Below are positions 1 through 10,086 of a stretch of DNA of 64,000 bases, piece after piece. Position 1 is the first letter of the stretch; every line of letters starts with the position of its first letter. The stretch covers positions 236,282,222 to 236,346,221 of the forward strand of contig OY856186.1 of the NCBI GenBank assembly GCA_963693315.1, given 5' to 3'. The position numbers and the translations under genes are program-made. Source of the stretch: Diogma glabrata (lineage: Eukaryota; Arthropoda; Insecta; Diptera; Cylindrotomidae). Below the pieces are notes generated by a model. It was not told where the DNA came from and ran no database searches. It saw nothing but the letters and a program-made list of their open reading frames with translations.

Positions 1-90
1 AAATAGCACCTCAGTCCTTGGGCGTTTTTATCAACTCATATATGTTTTTTTAAATATTTATGAGTAAAAGCGTACCATGGGCATACATAC

Positions 91-127
<37 letters not shown>

Positions 128-197
128 CGAAGTCAGGGGAAACCCTGATGGAGGATCGTAGCAGTTCTGACGTGCAAATCGATTGTCAGAATTGGGT

Positions 198-257
<60 letters not shown>
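1..257 (+). rRNA. 28S rRNA gene, partial upstream segment (large-subunit rRNA, D2/D3 vicinity)
   Basis: From about position 100 the sequence matches the conserved eukaryotic large-subunit rRNA block that starts GTGACCCGAAAGATGG and runs through the CTAGTAGCTGGTTCCCTCC motif. The match stops after TTTCCCTCAG at 257, where 28S would normally continue GATAGC. Positions 1-100 are less conserved and fit an AT-rich expansion segment. The sequence then switches to R1 ORF1, so the gene is broken here and resumes only at 20690. I estimate from memory of insect 28S that more than 1.5 kb of normal 28S is missing between the two parts. This locus cannot make an intact 28S rRNA. Confidence 0.93.
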
Positions 258-638
258 CTATCAGGAGGAGGTCAGAGCTGGCCTAACGGAAGCGGAAGTA
301 GCATCTGCTATCATAAGGCAAAATGGTCTCGATGGCGAAACAACGGTGATCAAACCTGTCTTCAAGATAGGTGCGAGAACTGGAGTGGACATTAACTGGG
401 TGGTGGAGATAAACGCTGAAAGCAAAAATAAACTTCTTAACAAAAAAAGAGTTTACGTGGAGTGGGCATCTTGTGTAGTTCAGGAATATGTCAGGCCTCT
501 TCGCTGTTATAAGTGTCAGTGCTTTGGACATATGTTCAAATCTTGCACAAAAGCTGATGTGACATGTGGCCATTGTTCAAACACAGGTCACAAAGAAGCG
601 GAATGCTCGAACAAAGCATCTCCGGCGGAATGTGCACC
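258..638 (+). pseudogene. R1 ORF1 (Gag-like nucleic-acid-binding protein), 5'-truncated, first half
   Basis: One frame is open from the 28S junction to the LTR insertion point with no upstream start codon. The first internal Met is at 346. The protein carries CCHC knuckles CYKCQCFGHMFKSC and CGHCSNTGHKEAEC, the arrangement at the C-terminus of R1-clade ORF1 proteins, which bind element RNA. The reading frame is cut at 638 by the LTR element. Beyond that the frame reads a few LTR codons and stops at 660. The same frame resumes at 17205 after one copy of the CACC duplication is removed. Most of the N-terminal half of ORF1 is missing, so the product would not be functional. Confidence 0.88.
635..638 (+). 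repeat. 4 bp target-site duplication (CACC), left copy of the giant-LTR element
   Basis: CACC directly precedes the 5' LTR and recurs directly after the 3' LTR at 17201-17204. Four bases is typical of Ty3/Gypsy integrases. Removing one copy restores the R1 ORF1 reading frame across the insertion, which independently supports both boundaries. Confidence 0.9.
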
Positions 639-3600
639 TGTAATGGATAGTCTGGACTAATGTCGGAACATAGTGTATTATAGTCGCAGCTTCCTTAGTT
701 GTTGTTCCTTATATTAATCTGTACCGCTTGTAATAGTTTCTCATCCCTTCATCATCAATAGTCATATTTCGTGTAGTTTCCTTAACCCATAGTGTCCTTA
801 TATTCCTTAAAATCTAACTAAATCTGCAATAGCCGGACAAACGTATAGGAGAAGGAAAATTGCACTAATTACCCTGATTTATTTATTCATTAATATAACA
901 TAATATTGGTTAATTTGAATTAATTAATAATTTTCTTTAATCATCATCCGTATAACCACTAAAATTTAATCAGAATTTAATCTTACAACACACTAAAATT
1001 GACGCGCGCTATACTTCCATTCGATTGTTCTCGCCTTACTACTTGAGTTTGAATTTTTTTTTTTCCAAAACACAAACCGTAATGAAACAACGAAATTCTC
1101 AAAACCTCATAACAGCTACGTGTATTTTGTTTCCAATCGTCAACATACAACGAATTACTATTTTTGCTTTGTTAAACATTTGATTTGTCTTTGTATGAGT
1201 GTTTTGCTTTAAACAATCCTTCCGTTATTGAACTGAACTTCACTGTACTGATATTGCAGAATGTAGTTAATAAATGTCTAAACATCATAACATTGATCGA
1301 ATCTGTATTTGATTCATTTGATTCATTTGATCCATACGTGTTATGGATGTGTCGGAAATATTTTGGGTCACAACCTTATTTTCGTACAATATTATCAAAC
1401 AGCAAACGGTTTGGTGTAACTATAAAAAGTTCCCAATAATTTGAAAATCTGATGTAAATTAATTATCTCCCATCTAAACACTGTATTCGAGTTATTGCGA
1501 GACTAAAAATTTGGCTATATAATAAGCCACTGTAGCCTTTTCATTCTCTTAGTTCTATTTTCATTCCATTCGACGATTAATTCATTGGTGATTTTTTTGT
1601 TGACAGATCTGATGGGCGCGGTCGTGTTTATTTGTTCCAGATGGTAATAAAAAGTGTTTTGCATGTTTGGTAATTGGAAATAAAACAAATTCCATCCAAA
1701 TAAATTAAATCGAAGTGTTAAACTCATATAATTATACATAAAAAGGTAAATTCTGACGAATTTGAATGTTTATGTCAAGTCAGTGAATTACCACCAAGAG
1801 TCAGTCCGCATTCATCACAATCAGGTGGCAACCACAATTAGTTAGTGCAGATCCGGTCTGACCCACAAGAGATGCAGAAATTATCATTACGATTCATGAT
1901 TGATTCGTTCTAAACGGTATGTTACAGAATTTTAAACGACCTCCAAAACAAAGGTAACCCACAAAACTGGAGATTATACGAGAATAATCAAAGTCTCGGT
2001 AGTTGCATCTTAAATCAGTGAGTACTATTTCGTTTTGTTAATATAAGAAAACTTTTCATTTGTTACCAGCCAAAATACGTAACCTACAACCGTAGTTGAT
2101 GGTCACTTGTAAATCTCGACATTTCTGATATGGTTAACCAAACGGTGACGTAAAGCACTCAAGGACGAGTGAGATAGATCTTCAATCAAATATAACCTAG
2201 TTAATATACAATCGCACTAAACTGTTATACTTGAATGATCGAGTGGAGATAGTTTTACATAAAGTAAAGATTTTGTCGTTCAACTGATATTTGTAACTTG
2301 TCTTGATGCCTCATATAGGGTCTGATAGTTTTTCTTGTACCACCGAACACTCAGAACAACTTAATTTGATAATGGTATAAAACGAAAATGATTATGTGAT
2401 TGTTTGTTCAAACTAAATATGTGTAATATTAAATAAAACTTCGGTTAGTTTAATTCAGTGGCAAAATTAGAAAAAATTTGCTTATTTGAACCAAAATAAC
2501 ATAAGGAAAATATACCTGATGTTTATTACATGCAACCATTGCGATTTTTTTTATTGGAGGGTCTTGAGACTTACGGTTCAAGTAACATATTTTCAAGTAT
2601 TCAGTTCAAGTAGCATATTTTCAATTATTCCATTCAAGTAGCATAACAATTGCGATTATTTAAAGAGGAAGAAAAAATGATTATGTGTTTGTTTGTGTAA
2701 GCTAAATAGGTGTGATATAAAAGAAAACTTAGATTAATTTAATTCAGTGTCAAAATTAGTAAAATTTATTTTTTTGTAAACCAAAATAAAATAAGTACTA
2801 CCTGCATGATATTTGTCATTAGATGAGAAAAAAAAAATGATTATGTGTTTGTTTGTTTACACTAATTATGTGTAATATAAAAGAAAACTTAGTTTTAAAT
2901 AAATTGAGTGTCCAGATTAGTTAAATTTATTTATTTGAACCAAAATAGCATTATAAAAAATAAAAAAAAATAGTAATTATATTTGTTGCATACTACAAAT
3001 AACAGTATAAAAGAAATTAATTATATGTTTGTGCGTGTACAATTAACTCTAAGGAAAACGTAGGATAATTTATCTCAGTGTCAAAATTTGTTAAATATAT
3101 TTGATTAAATCCGAATAAAATTATAAAGATATACTTTATATTTGATACTTACCACCAATACAGTTATAAGGGAAGAATACCAGAAATAATAACCGTCTGT
3201 TTAGGTGCTTGTGTGGTTAAACTCGTACAACATTCAATCCAAAATTATTGCGTCAGTGTATGCCGTCATTGACTGATATAACCTGTTATCGTAATACTTT
3301 CGCGTTGTAATCAACTTGAGTGTAACATTTGGTCGATTCGATTATTAATCGAATTGGGTGCAACCTATGGTCATATTGCTGCCGTATTGAATATACTTGA
3401 GTTTTACGTGATTTCATCCTATTTCCGTATTATATGTTACTAGGAGACAACGCCTGTTATCGCCATTGTATTGCCGTATGGGGATTGACTCCAATTCAAG
3501 CATCTAATTGTACTGCTGCCGCCTTTCAAGATTAATTGAAGACAACGATTTTTTTTTGTGAACTGCTGTTATATAAGTTGTATGTTGGTATCAAATATAA

Positions 3601-3649
3601 TTACAAATTTGGTTCAACGACGTTTTGCATCAATTACAACATTTTTTTT

Positions 3650-4485
3650 TTTTTGATTCAACAAGAGTTTACCTCAATTACAACATTTTCGATTCAACAA
3701 ACTTTTACCAATTTATAAAACGTTTCAACGTATCATTCTTGATTCAACAAAATTTTGCCAATTTATATAACGTTTCTACTTATCATTTTTGCTTCAACAA
3801 TATTTTACATCAATTACATCATTTTTGATTCAACAAAATTTTACATCAATTACAACATTTTTATACAAGTTGATGTAACGTTCCTGTTTACCATTTTTGA
3901 TTCAACAATATTTTACATCAATTACATAATTTTTGATTCAACAAAATTTTACATCCGTTACAATATTTTTTCGATTCACCAAAATTTTACGAATTTGCAT
4001 AACGTTTCTACTTATCATTTTTGCTTCACCAATATTTTACGTCAATTACATCATTTTTGATTCAACAAAATTTTACATCAATTACAACATTTTTTATACA
4101 AGTTGATGTAACGTTCCTGTTTACCATTTTTGATTCAACAATATTTTACATCAATTACATAATTTTTGATTCAACAAAATTTTACATCCGTTACAATATT
4201 TTTTCGACTCAACAAAATTTTACGAATTTGCATAACGTTTCTACTTATCATTTTTGCTTCAACCATATTTTACATCAATTACATCATTTTTCATTCAACA
4301 AAATTTTACATCAATTACAACATTTTTGGATGCAACCAAATTATACAAGTTGATGTAACGTTCCTGTTTACCATTTTTTCAACAATATTTTACATCAATT
4401 ACATAATTTTTGATTCAACAAAATTTTACATCCGTTACAATATTTTTTCGATTCAACCAAATTTTACGAATTTGCATAACGTTTC
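3650..4485 (+). repeat. Nested tandem repeat in 5' LTR: ~45-48 bp units in a ~234 bp higher-order unit
   Basis: Short units built on GATTCAACAAAATTTTACAT followed by CAATTACAACATTTTT recur many times. Blocks that include CGTTTCTACTTATCATTTTT recur near 3771, 4005 and 4238, giving a higher-order period of about 234 bp over roughly three copies. Each block also carries ACAAGTTGATGTAACGTTCC. The array lies in the 3' third of the LTR and is duplicated in the other LTR. Confidence 0.88.
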
Positions 4486-4939
4486 CACTTAACATTTCGT
4501 ACCACGTTTGTACGTGCAACTTCTTTCAACATTTTCATTATACAAAGTATTTTCGAGAGATTCCTAACGTGATCACCGTGCTGATGGAGGGCTGATCTAA
4601 ACAGGATAGGAGGACGAGGTTTAATCATGGGGTGAGTGAATTTATTTTATTACTTAGGTCATAATGATAAAGGGGTGTGAATGTGTGTGTGTGTGTGTGT
4701 GGGCGTATGTGAGTGAACGTGGGGGTTGGACGTGTTGATCGTGGGTCTTTCGCAACAGGGGTCGCCAGAGTCTCCGTTTTTCCACTTGTATTTTTTTTTT
4801 TCATTTCTGCAACTTTTCGTAAATAGCGTACATTTCTGTATTTGTGCTGAAGTAGCAGGGTTACTTTATCGTTCACATGGGCTGAAGCTAGTTTGGGGCT
4901 TGAAAATCAATCTCGCTAGGTACGCTTCCTGCTATGTCC

Positions 4940-4963
4940 TTCTCATTGGTTCGCCAATGAGAA
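4940..4963 (+). promoter_or_regulatory. Perfect 10 bp hairpin with UUCG loop near the LTR end (U5-like position)
   Basis: TTCTCATTGG, loop TTCG, then CCAATGAGAA form a perfect stem-loop with a UUCG tetraloop, 14 bases before the LTR terminus and 17 before the primer binding site. The second LTR has the same hairpin at 17163-17186. A structured RNA element here could act in reverse transcription initiation, dimerisation or packaging; that role is inference. Confidence 0.7.
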
Positions 4964-4980
4964 AGCGCTTCATTACAAAT

Positions 4981-4998
4981 TGGCGCCCAACGTGGGGC
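4981..4998 (+). promoter_or_regulatory. Primer binding site, tRNA-Lys type
   Basis: TGGCGCCCAACGTGGGGC is an 18-base match to the complement of the 3' end (with CCA) of insect tRNA-Lys(CUU), as I recall that tRNA. It lies three bases (AAT) after the LTR end, in the standard place for minus-strand priming. It fixes the LTR boundary and the transcription direction as plus. Confidence 0.92.
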
Positions 4999-7097
4999 TT
5001 CTCTAAGGGTTTCTACAGTGATGTAGGACTCTGGAGGAGTCCCTCCATATTTTCAAAAAATTTGAAAAATTTTTTTTTAAAAAAATTTTCCTTCAAAATT
5101 AAGTTTCATTATCCACCATAACAATAGTTAGAGGCTCTGGCGGCGTGGAAGCAGTTCCCTGCTTCAGACGCGCAGGAGCAATGGAAGTCTGAGATCCCTC
5201 AGACTTTTCTTTGATGGGGAGTTGCGTCCCTACGCCTCCAGCAATGTTTCTCCTTTTGGTTTTTTTTTGATAACGCAAGGGTGGGAATATTTCTTAGGAA
5301 GTATTCCCAATGGGCATTACAACCCCACGGACCCTATTTACGGGCTGGGTTTCTGGCGATGTCACGAGGGCCGAAGGTGATTCAGGTGCCAGACCTAGAC
5401 TGACGTGTATTGGTGTATACGGCAATTCTCGTCCGAGTCTGGTCACCTGGTCAGGCTTCGGGTTCGTGGTGTCTTCAGAGTCCAGTCCGAACTGATATTG
5501 TCTAATCTTTAAAGTCCCCTCCCGACAATATTGGTTTCCTAGGGCCTGAGTGTTTCGGTTCGCCATGGATAATACTGAGGGTCATCTTCCAAAGTAGCCC
5601 GATCAGCTACTGAGGGAAGATGTCCGCTCAGCTTTTATGCCGTGGTTGACTGGATCCACTCAGGTCATAGCACCTTGCCCGTATGTGTTGGTGGTGTGGA
5701 TCGCAGTTGACGGGTGTTGATGATCGAATGGTGGTCCAGAGGATTTATCTTCTGGCCATCCCGTCAGCACTTGTCAGCTGGGTGAAATCCCATCAGCACA
5801 TACCCCATCTTATTCCTTTCCCACCCTACCTCTTCCCATCCTTTACATCCCCTCTTCTCCCCTTTTCCTTTCTGATTACCCATCCTTTTAACGTAGCCTA
5901 TTTTAACTTTTCTTTGGTCCCAAAAATCAACTAAATTAACAACATTCAACCAATAAAAATTGAGAAAGAACGGCGATCGCCACTTCCAACCCCAGGTGTG
6001 ATGAACAACCCCATGATTGGTCCGTCCGTCCTCTGTCCGTTGGTATTAATACTAATAAACAAATAAACAAATAAATAGAAAATAAATAAACAATGAAATA
6101 AATAATTAAATACATAAATAAATAACAGCTGATAATATCAGACACTAATCCTTTTTTTTCATCAATTTTAGATCCCCCCAAAGATAATAAATAAATACAA
6201 CATTATACAACGAAAATAAACAAATATTAAGCTAACCCGGGAATACTTATTTACACAACAAGGATAATTTTTTTTGTACCCAGGAAATATAATAAACAAA
6301 CAAAAGAAGATCAAATAAATAAATCGACAACTACCAAAACAACTATATACATCAAAATTAATCTTAAGTACCAAATTATTTACTAGATTTAATCTTTTTA
6401 TATATTTCTCTTAATGCATGATAGGTTAATTTTTTTTGTAGTAAGTTTTTTTTTGTTATTTTAAGTTATTTTGCTTGTCAAACCGGTAGGCTTGCCGCTC
6501 TCCTTTTTTTTGGATTTTTTTTTATATACGTTTCCACCGCTTACAATAGTGTAGTCTAATTGTTTTATGTCCATCCTCCTATCGTTTTGCTACGAATATT
6601 GTTTTTTTTAGTACCTTTATCGTTGATAATAGCGTAGCTTAATTTTTTTCTCTCTTGTTAGGATTTCCCTTCCGGGTAGGTAAAACTTATTGTTCCGAAT
6701 TTCCCTCTTCTGCCATATTTGTAGTATACTTATTTTCTCTCAAATCTCACCGTTTACGTGTGTTCTGTTCATACATCAGCACCTTGGAAAACAATTGTAA
6801 ATAGTAGTAAAATAATATCAAGCCAATAATAAATCTTATTTAATCTAATTGACGAATTGGTCAGACATCGCGCAGCTGTTTGAGGTTTGAATCACTAAAT
6901 TTCCATTTAATTTTTTTTAAATTCTGCTCTAATACATTTGAAGTAAATATTGTAATAAAATAACTTTCTTTTGTTAATAATTAAATTGTTTATTCTGGCT
7001 TCAACGCTCGCATTTATAGTGTAACAATTTCCCTTCCATATTCTTGTTTGGTTTTGACTAAGTGGTGTGCGGCTGATTAGGTTGTTGAAGATTCATT
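4999..7097 (+). other. Long untranslated leader of the giant-LTR element, with a possible older insertion
   Basis: About 2.1 kb separate the primer site from gag and hold no convincing ORF. Part of it (about 5120-6040) is visibly richer in G and C than the flanks and includes a long pyrimidine-rich stretch (5805-5885). It is followed at about 6045-6125 by AAATA/TAAA-rich simple repeats, such as follow some non-LTR elements or SINEs. The block may be a captured or inserted repeat. I do not recognise its family. Confidence 0.55.
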
Positions 7098-8660
7098 ATG
7101 TCTGCTGCTGATAAGATCAACGTTCTGGACAGGTCCAGCTCGTGTGCTGTTTATCAGCACGAAATAGTGCCGGCCGACGTAAAACTCCTCACTCGGTGTA
7201 ACCACCTCTTTCATGACATCTGCCTCAACGACTGGTTGCTGCAGAATGGTACCTGCCCGATTTGTCGAGCCGCGTGCGAACGTGCCGACTTACAGAGGTT
7301 ACCCCGAGGGATGAATAAAAGTAATGATACAGTGGTACCACCTCCACCGAGACCTGTGACTCGCTCTATTACCGCAGGTTGGCAACGTCGTCCTAGTATT
7401 GGAAATCAACACTCTTCCACTCCCTTGGCAAACCAACTCCCACGATCTAGACTCGCCGATGAAGTGCGAGTGAATGTAGCTCAACGATCTCCCATATATG
7501 GTGCCGCTGCAGCGGAAGATCACGGTTTTCAGGAAGCGGTAAATGCACACATCGATCAGGAAATTTCGAGAATTAATCACTCAATGATGCAATCACGTGC
7601 ACCAGCACCTGAAGTGTTGTTACCTCTAGCACCAATTGCAGTATCACCCACCACCCCGCGTCATCCATCGGTTCATTCAAATTATACGCCAGTAAATGCG
7701 TTTGTGCAAAATAATGTACCAGTACCACCAATGTTTGCTGAACCTCATCCTGCTCTTGCTCCAGCTAGAGTACGAACACATCTCGATCAGCACTCTACCA
7801 CAGTTAGAAATTGGAACGTAACGTTCTCAGGCAGACCCGATGGTCTGGATGTTGAAGCGTTCATCTTCAGAGTAGAGCGGCTGACAGAGATGTGTTTAAA
7901 TAGCGATTTTACTATTGTCACCCGTTGTCTGTACCTGTTGTTCACGGATCGAGCAGCTGATTGGTTCTGGAGATATTTTCGCCAGAACCGACAGCTTATT
8001 TGGACTGACTTGTGTCATGCTCTGCGAATAGAATTTCAGGACAGGCAGACGGATGAAGAGGTAAAGGAGCGGATGAGGGCCAGGAAACAACGGCCCACTG
8101 AATTGTTTGACGAATTCCTACAATCAATTTATCGACTGGCCGATAAACTTCGGGTACCGATGTCGGACGCAGAGTTATTATCCCTGATTCGCAACAATTT
8201 ACGATTGGAAATTAGAAGGGAGCTACTTTATGTCACCGTTTATGGTCTGGAACATCTGCGCCAGCTCTGCCGTGATCGCGAAAAATTATGGGCCGAGTCA
8301 ATAATCAGACCGCGCGATTATAACATTAGACCATCTAGACCGGTGTCTGAGGTGGATTTAGATCGTGAATTTTCACAAATACAAATTAGCGAATTGCCAA
8401 CTGAATCGTTACCAATTACATCCAACGAACTTGCGGCCATACAGCCTGCCCCTAATATGAAGCGAATAACCAGTTCAACGATTTGTTGGAACTGTAAACG
8501 ACCAGGTCATCGGTGGCACGATTGTCGTGAATCACAGCGATTGTTTTGTTGGGGATGTGGGAAGGACGATGTGTTGTGTCCTAATTGTGAAAATTGTCTG
8601 GGAAACCGAAGGGGGGGCCAGAATCCCAACACCTTTTCTCGCTCCCAAGACCTGTCTTAG
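7098..8660 (+). CDS. gag: Gag with N-terminal RING-H2-like domain and C-terminal zinc knuckle (520 aa)
   Basis: This is the structural polyprotein of the element. Residues 16-56 have RING-H2 spacing: C16, Y19, C34, H36, H39, C42, C53, C56. Only the second ligand differs, Tyr in place of Cys (codon TAT at 7152-7154, one base from TGT). Residues ~235-395 form the helical retrotransposon Gag region, with FSGRPDGLDVEAFIFRVE near its start. A CCHC knuckle follows at C463, C466, H471, C476, then a second Cys-rich run. Met at 7098 is the first in-frame ATG that keeps the whole RING. The frame is open to a TAG at 8658-8660 and overlaps pol. RING domains usually recruit ubiquitin-conjugating enzymes; here that is inference, and the lost ligand may have disabled it. 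Confidence 0.9.
   Translation: MSAADKINVLDRSSSCAVYQHEIVPADVKLLTRCNHLFHDICLNDWLLQNGTCPICRAACERADLQRLPRGMNKSNDTVVPPPPRPVTRSITAGWQRRPSIGNQHSSTPLANQLPRSRLADEVRVNVAQRSPIYGAAAAEDHGFQEAVNAHIDQEISRINHSMMQSRAPAPEVLLPLAPIAVSPTTPRHPSVHSNYTPVNAFVQNNVPVPPMFAEPHPALAPARVRTHLDQHSTTVRNWNVTFSGRPDGLDVEAFIFRVERLTEMCLNSDFTIVTRCLYLLFTDRAADWFWRYFRQNRQLIWTDLCHALRIEFQDRQTDEEVKERMRARKQRPTELFDEFLQSIYRLADKLRVPMSDAELLSLIRNNLRLEIRRELLYVTVYGLEHLRQLCRDREKLWAESIIRPRDYNIRPSRPVSEVDLDREFSQIQISELPTESLPITSNELAAIQPAPNMKRITSSTICWNCKRPGHRWHDCRESQRLFCWGCGKDDVLCPNCENCLGNRRGGQNPNTFSRSQDLS
8612..8618 (+). promoter_or_regulatory. Candidate -1 ribosomal frameshift heptamer G_GGG_GGC
   Basis: Read in the gag frame, the codons AGG GGG GGC contain the X_XXY_YYZ heptamer G GGG GGC. 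Slipping back one base enters the frame of the downstream protease, which is open from before this point. It lies just after the Gag zinc knuckle, the usual place for gag-pol slippage. I did not identify a definite downstream pseudoknot. Confidence 0.5.
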
Positions 8661-9274
8661 ATTCATCTAAGACCAAATGTAATTTGTCTCCTGATCCTTC
8701 AGATATTTCATCTACCAATCCCAATAACTTCCTGGTACACGATACACTGTTGAGCCGAGCTTCAACATCCACTCTTATAGAACACCCGTTGAATACTGCT
8801 TCTGATACACTGGTATCCACCCATGATATTAATGTAACATTATTGAAACGAACACCCGCTCATACTGAACCATCTCCATTATGGTCCAAAATTAAATCGT
8901 TCCAACAACGATTAAAAGAATACTTGAAAATACGCTCAAACATATTTGTCGATTCATTATCCTACCCAAAACCTACAACACGTTCTGCACTCCGTTCTCG
9001 CATCTATTGGCAACAACGACGTATGTTTAAATCCAAAACCATTTCCTCTATTGTGAAATTGGCCAACGATGTGAGATCGTATGCCACAGTGTCAATATTG
9101 GGTAAACAACATACTGGACTGTTGGATAGTGGAGCGTCTTTGACTGTAATTGGTGGTGATTTTGCTAAAGAAATCGTACAGACTCCAGACCTTCTGACTT
9201 ATTCGTCTGCAGTAGTTCGTACTGCCGATGGCCAAAGACAGAAGATCCTGGGGTTTGTAAAAACAAAGATTTAA
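8612..9274 (+). pseudogene. pol: Pol segment 1: aspartic protease, ends at an in-frame stop
   Basis: The frame is -1 relative to gag and overlaps its last ~48 bases. After a linker of about 150 residues it shows the retropepsin active site LLDSGASLTVIGG (Asp-Ser-Gly). Expression is expected by frameshift from gag. The frame stops at TAA 9272-9274, right after FVKTKI. The same frame reopens immediately with protease C-terminal and RT sequence, so the stop looks like a point nonsense mutation and not a natural end. The ATG at 8594 is probably not used. Confidence 0.8.
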
Positions 9275-10051
9275 TTTATGAACCAAGTCAGAACCCTAGA
9301 CGTGTTCATTATCCCGTCTTTAACTCAAGATCTGTACCTAGGTATAGATTTCTTTAACGCTTTTGGTTTGTTTAACCCGAGATTTGAATTACCTACCTTG
9401 TCAACTGCGGAGTCGGTAATATCGGAGTTGTCTTTAGATAATCAGGAACGTCTTCAAAACACTATTCAACTTCTACCATCATTTTCGAAAATGGGTCTGG
9501 GTCGAACACATTTGATAGAACATGTGATTGATGTGGGGACGGCCGCTCCCATCAAACAACGTCACTACCCAATTTCGCCCGCCATTGAGAAACTGATGGG
9601 AGAAGAGCTGGATAGAATGTTATCTCTGGGTATTTTAGAGGTTTCGAACAGTCCATGGTCAAGTCCTGTGGTTTTAATTCGCAAACCTGGGAAGAATCGT
9701 CTTTGTTTGGATAGTAGAAAGGTCAATACAGTTACTAAAAAGGATGCTTACCCCCTTCCACAGATAGATGGAATCTTGAGTCGTCTGCCACAGAGTAATT
9801 TCATTTCCAGTTTGGATCTGAAAGACGCTTTCTGGCAGATACCTCTAGAAAAACACTCCCGAGAGAAAACTGCTTTTACGGTCCCTGGGCGGCCTTTGTA
9901 TCAGTTCGTAAGAATGCCTTTCGGACTGTGCAATGCGCCGCAAACAATGACCAAATTGATGGACCAAGCAATTCCTCCACATCTCAAGTCGTGCGTCTTC
10001 GTATACTTGGATGATCTTCTAATAGTTACAGATACCTTTGAGGCCATCTGA
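9275..10051 (+). pseudogene. pol: Pol segment 2: protease tail and N-terminal reverse transcriptase
   Basis: Same frame as segment 1 and separated from it by one stop codon. It contains the protease end (IIPSLTQDLYLGIDFF) and RT motifs: SPWSSPVVLIRKPGK, the FISSLDLKDAFWQIPL motif A, FVRMPFGLCNAP, and the catalytic YLDDLL. The frame ends at a TGA just after TFEAI, near 10045. At that point RT sequence clearly continues in another frame, so about one base was lost there. This enzyme would copy the element RNA to DNA. The break is only a few residues past the catalytic centre. Confidence 0.87.
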
Positions 10052-10086
10052 AACTGTTAGAAGATATCTCCCAGTGTCTTAGACGT

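Larger units (their letters stand above)
639..4977 (+). repeat. 5' LTR (4339 bp) of the giant-LTR Gypsy element
   Basis: It begins TGTAATGGATAG and ends GCTTCATTACA, three bases before the primer binding site. It matches 12874-17200 almost base for base. The visible differences are scattered substitutions plus small indels near 1316-1330 and 3335-3345. No coding capacity is evident: the short ORFs inside are translations of AT-rich tandem repeats. It contains a satellite-like block (3650-4485), a GT microsatellite (about 4683-4702) and a UUCG hairpin (4940-4963). Most LTRs are a few hundred bases, so this length is exceptional. Confidence 0.92.

Noticed and set aside
3536..4595. Series of 60-110 codon ORFs (repeated at 15761-16820)
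   Set aside because: They follow the AT-rich tandem repeat of the LTR in several frames, with low-complexity Phe/Ile/Tyr/Asn content and no domain.
639..4977. Segmental duplication as the explanation for the 4.3 kb repeats
   Set aside because: TG..CA inverted ends, a primer site three bases inside, CACC on both outer flanks and restored R1 frame all fit LTRs and not a random duplication.
4726..5121. 131-codon ORF crossing the LTR end and primer site
   Set aside because: It reads through the primer binding site into the leader, and the protein shows no domain; likely chance.
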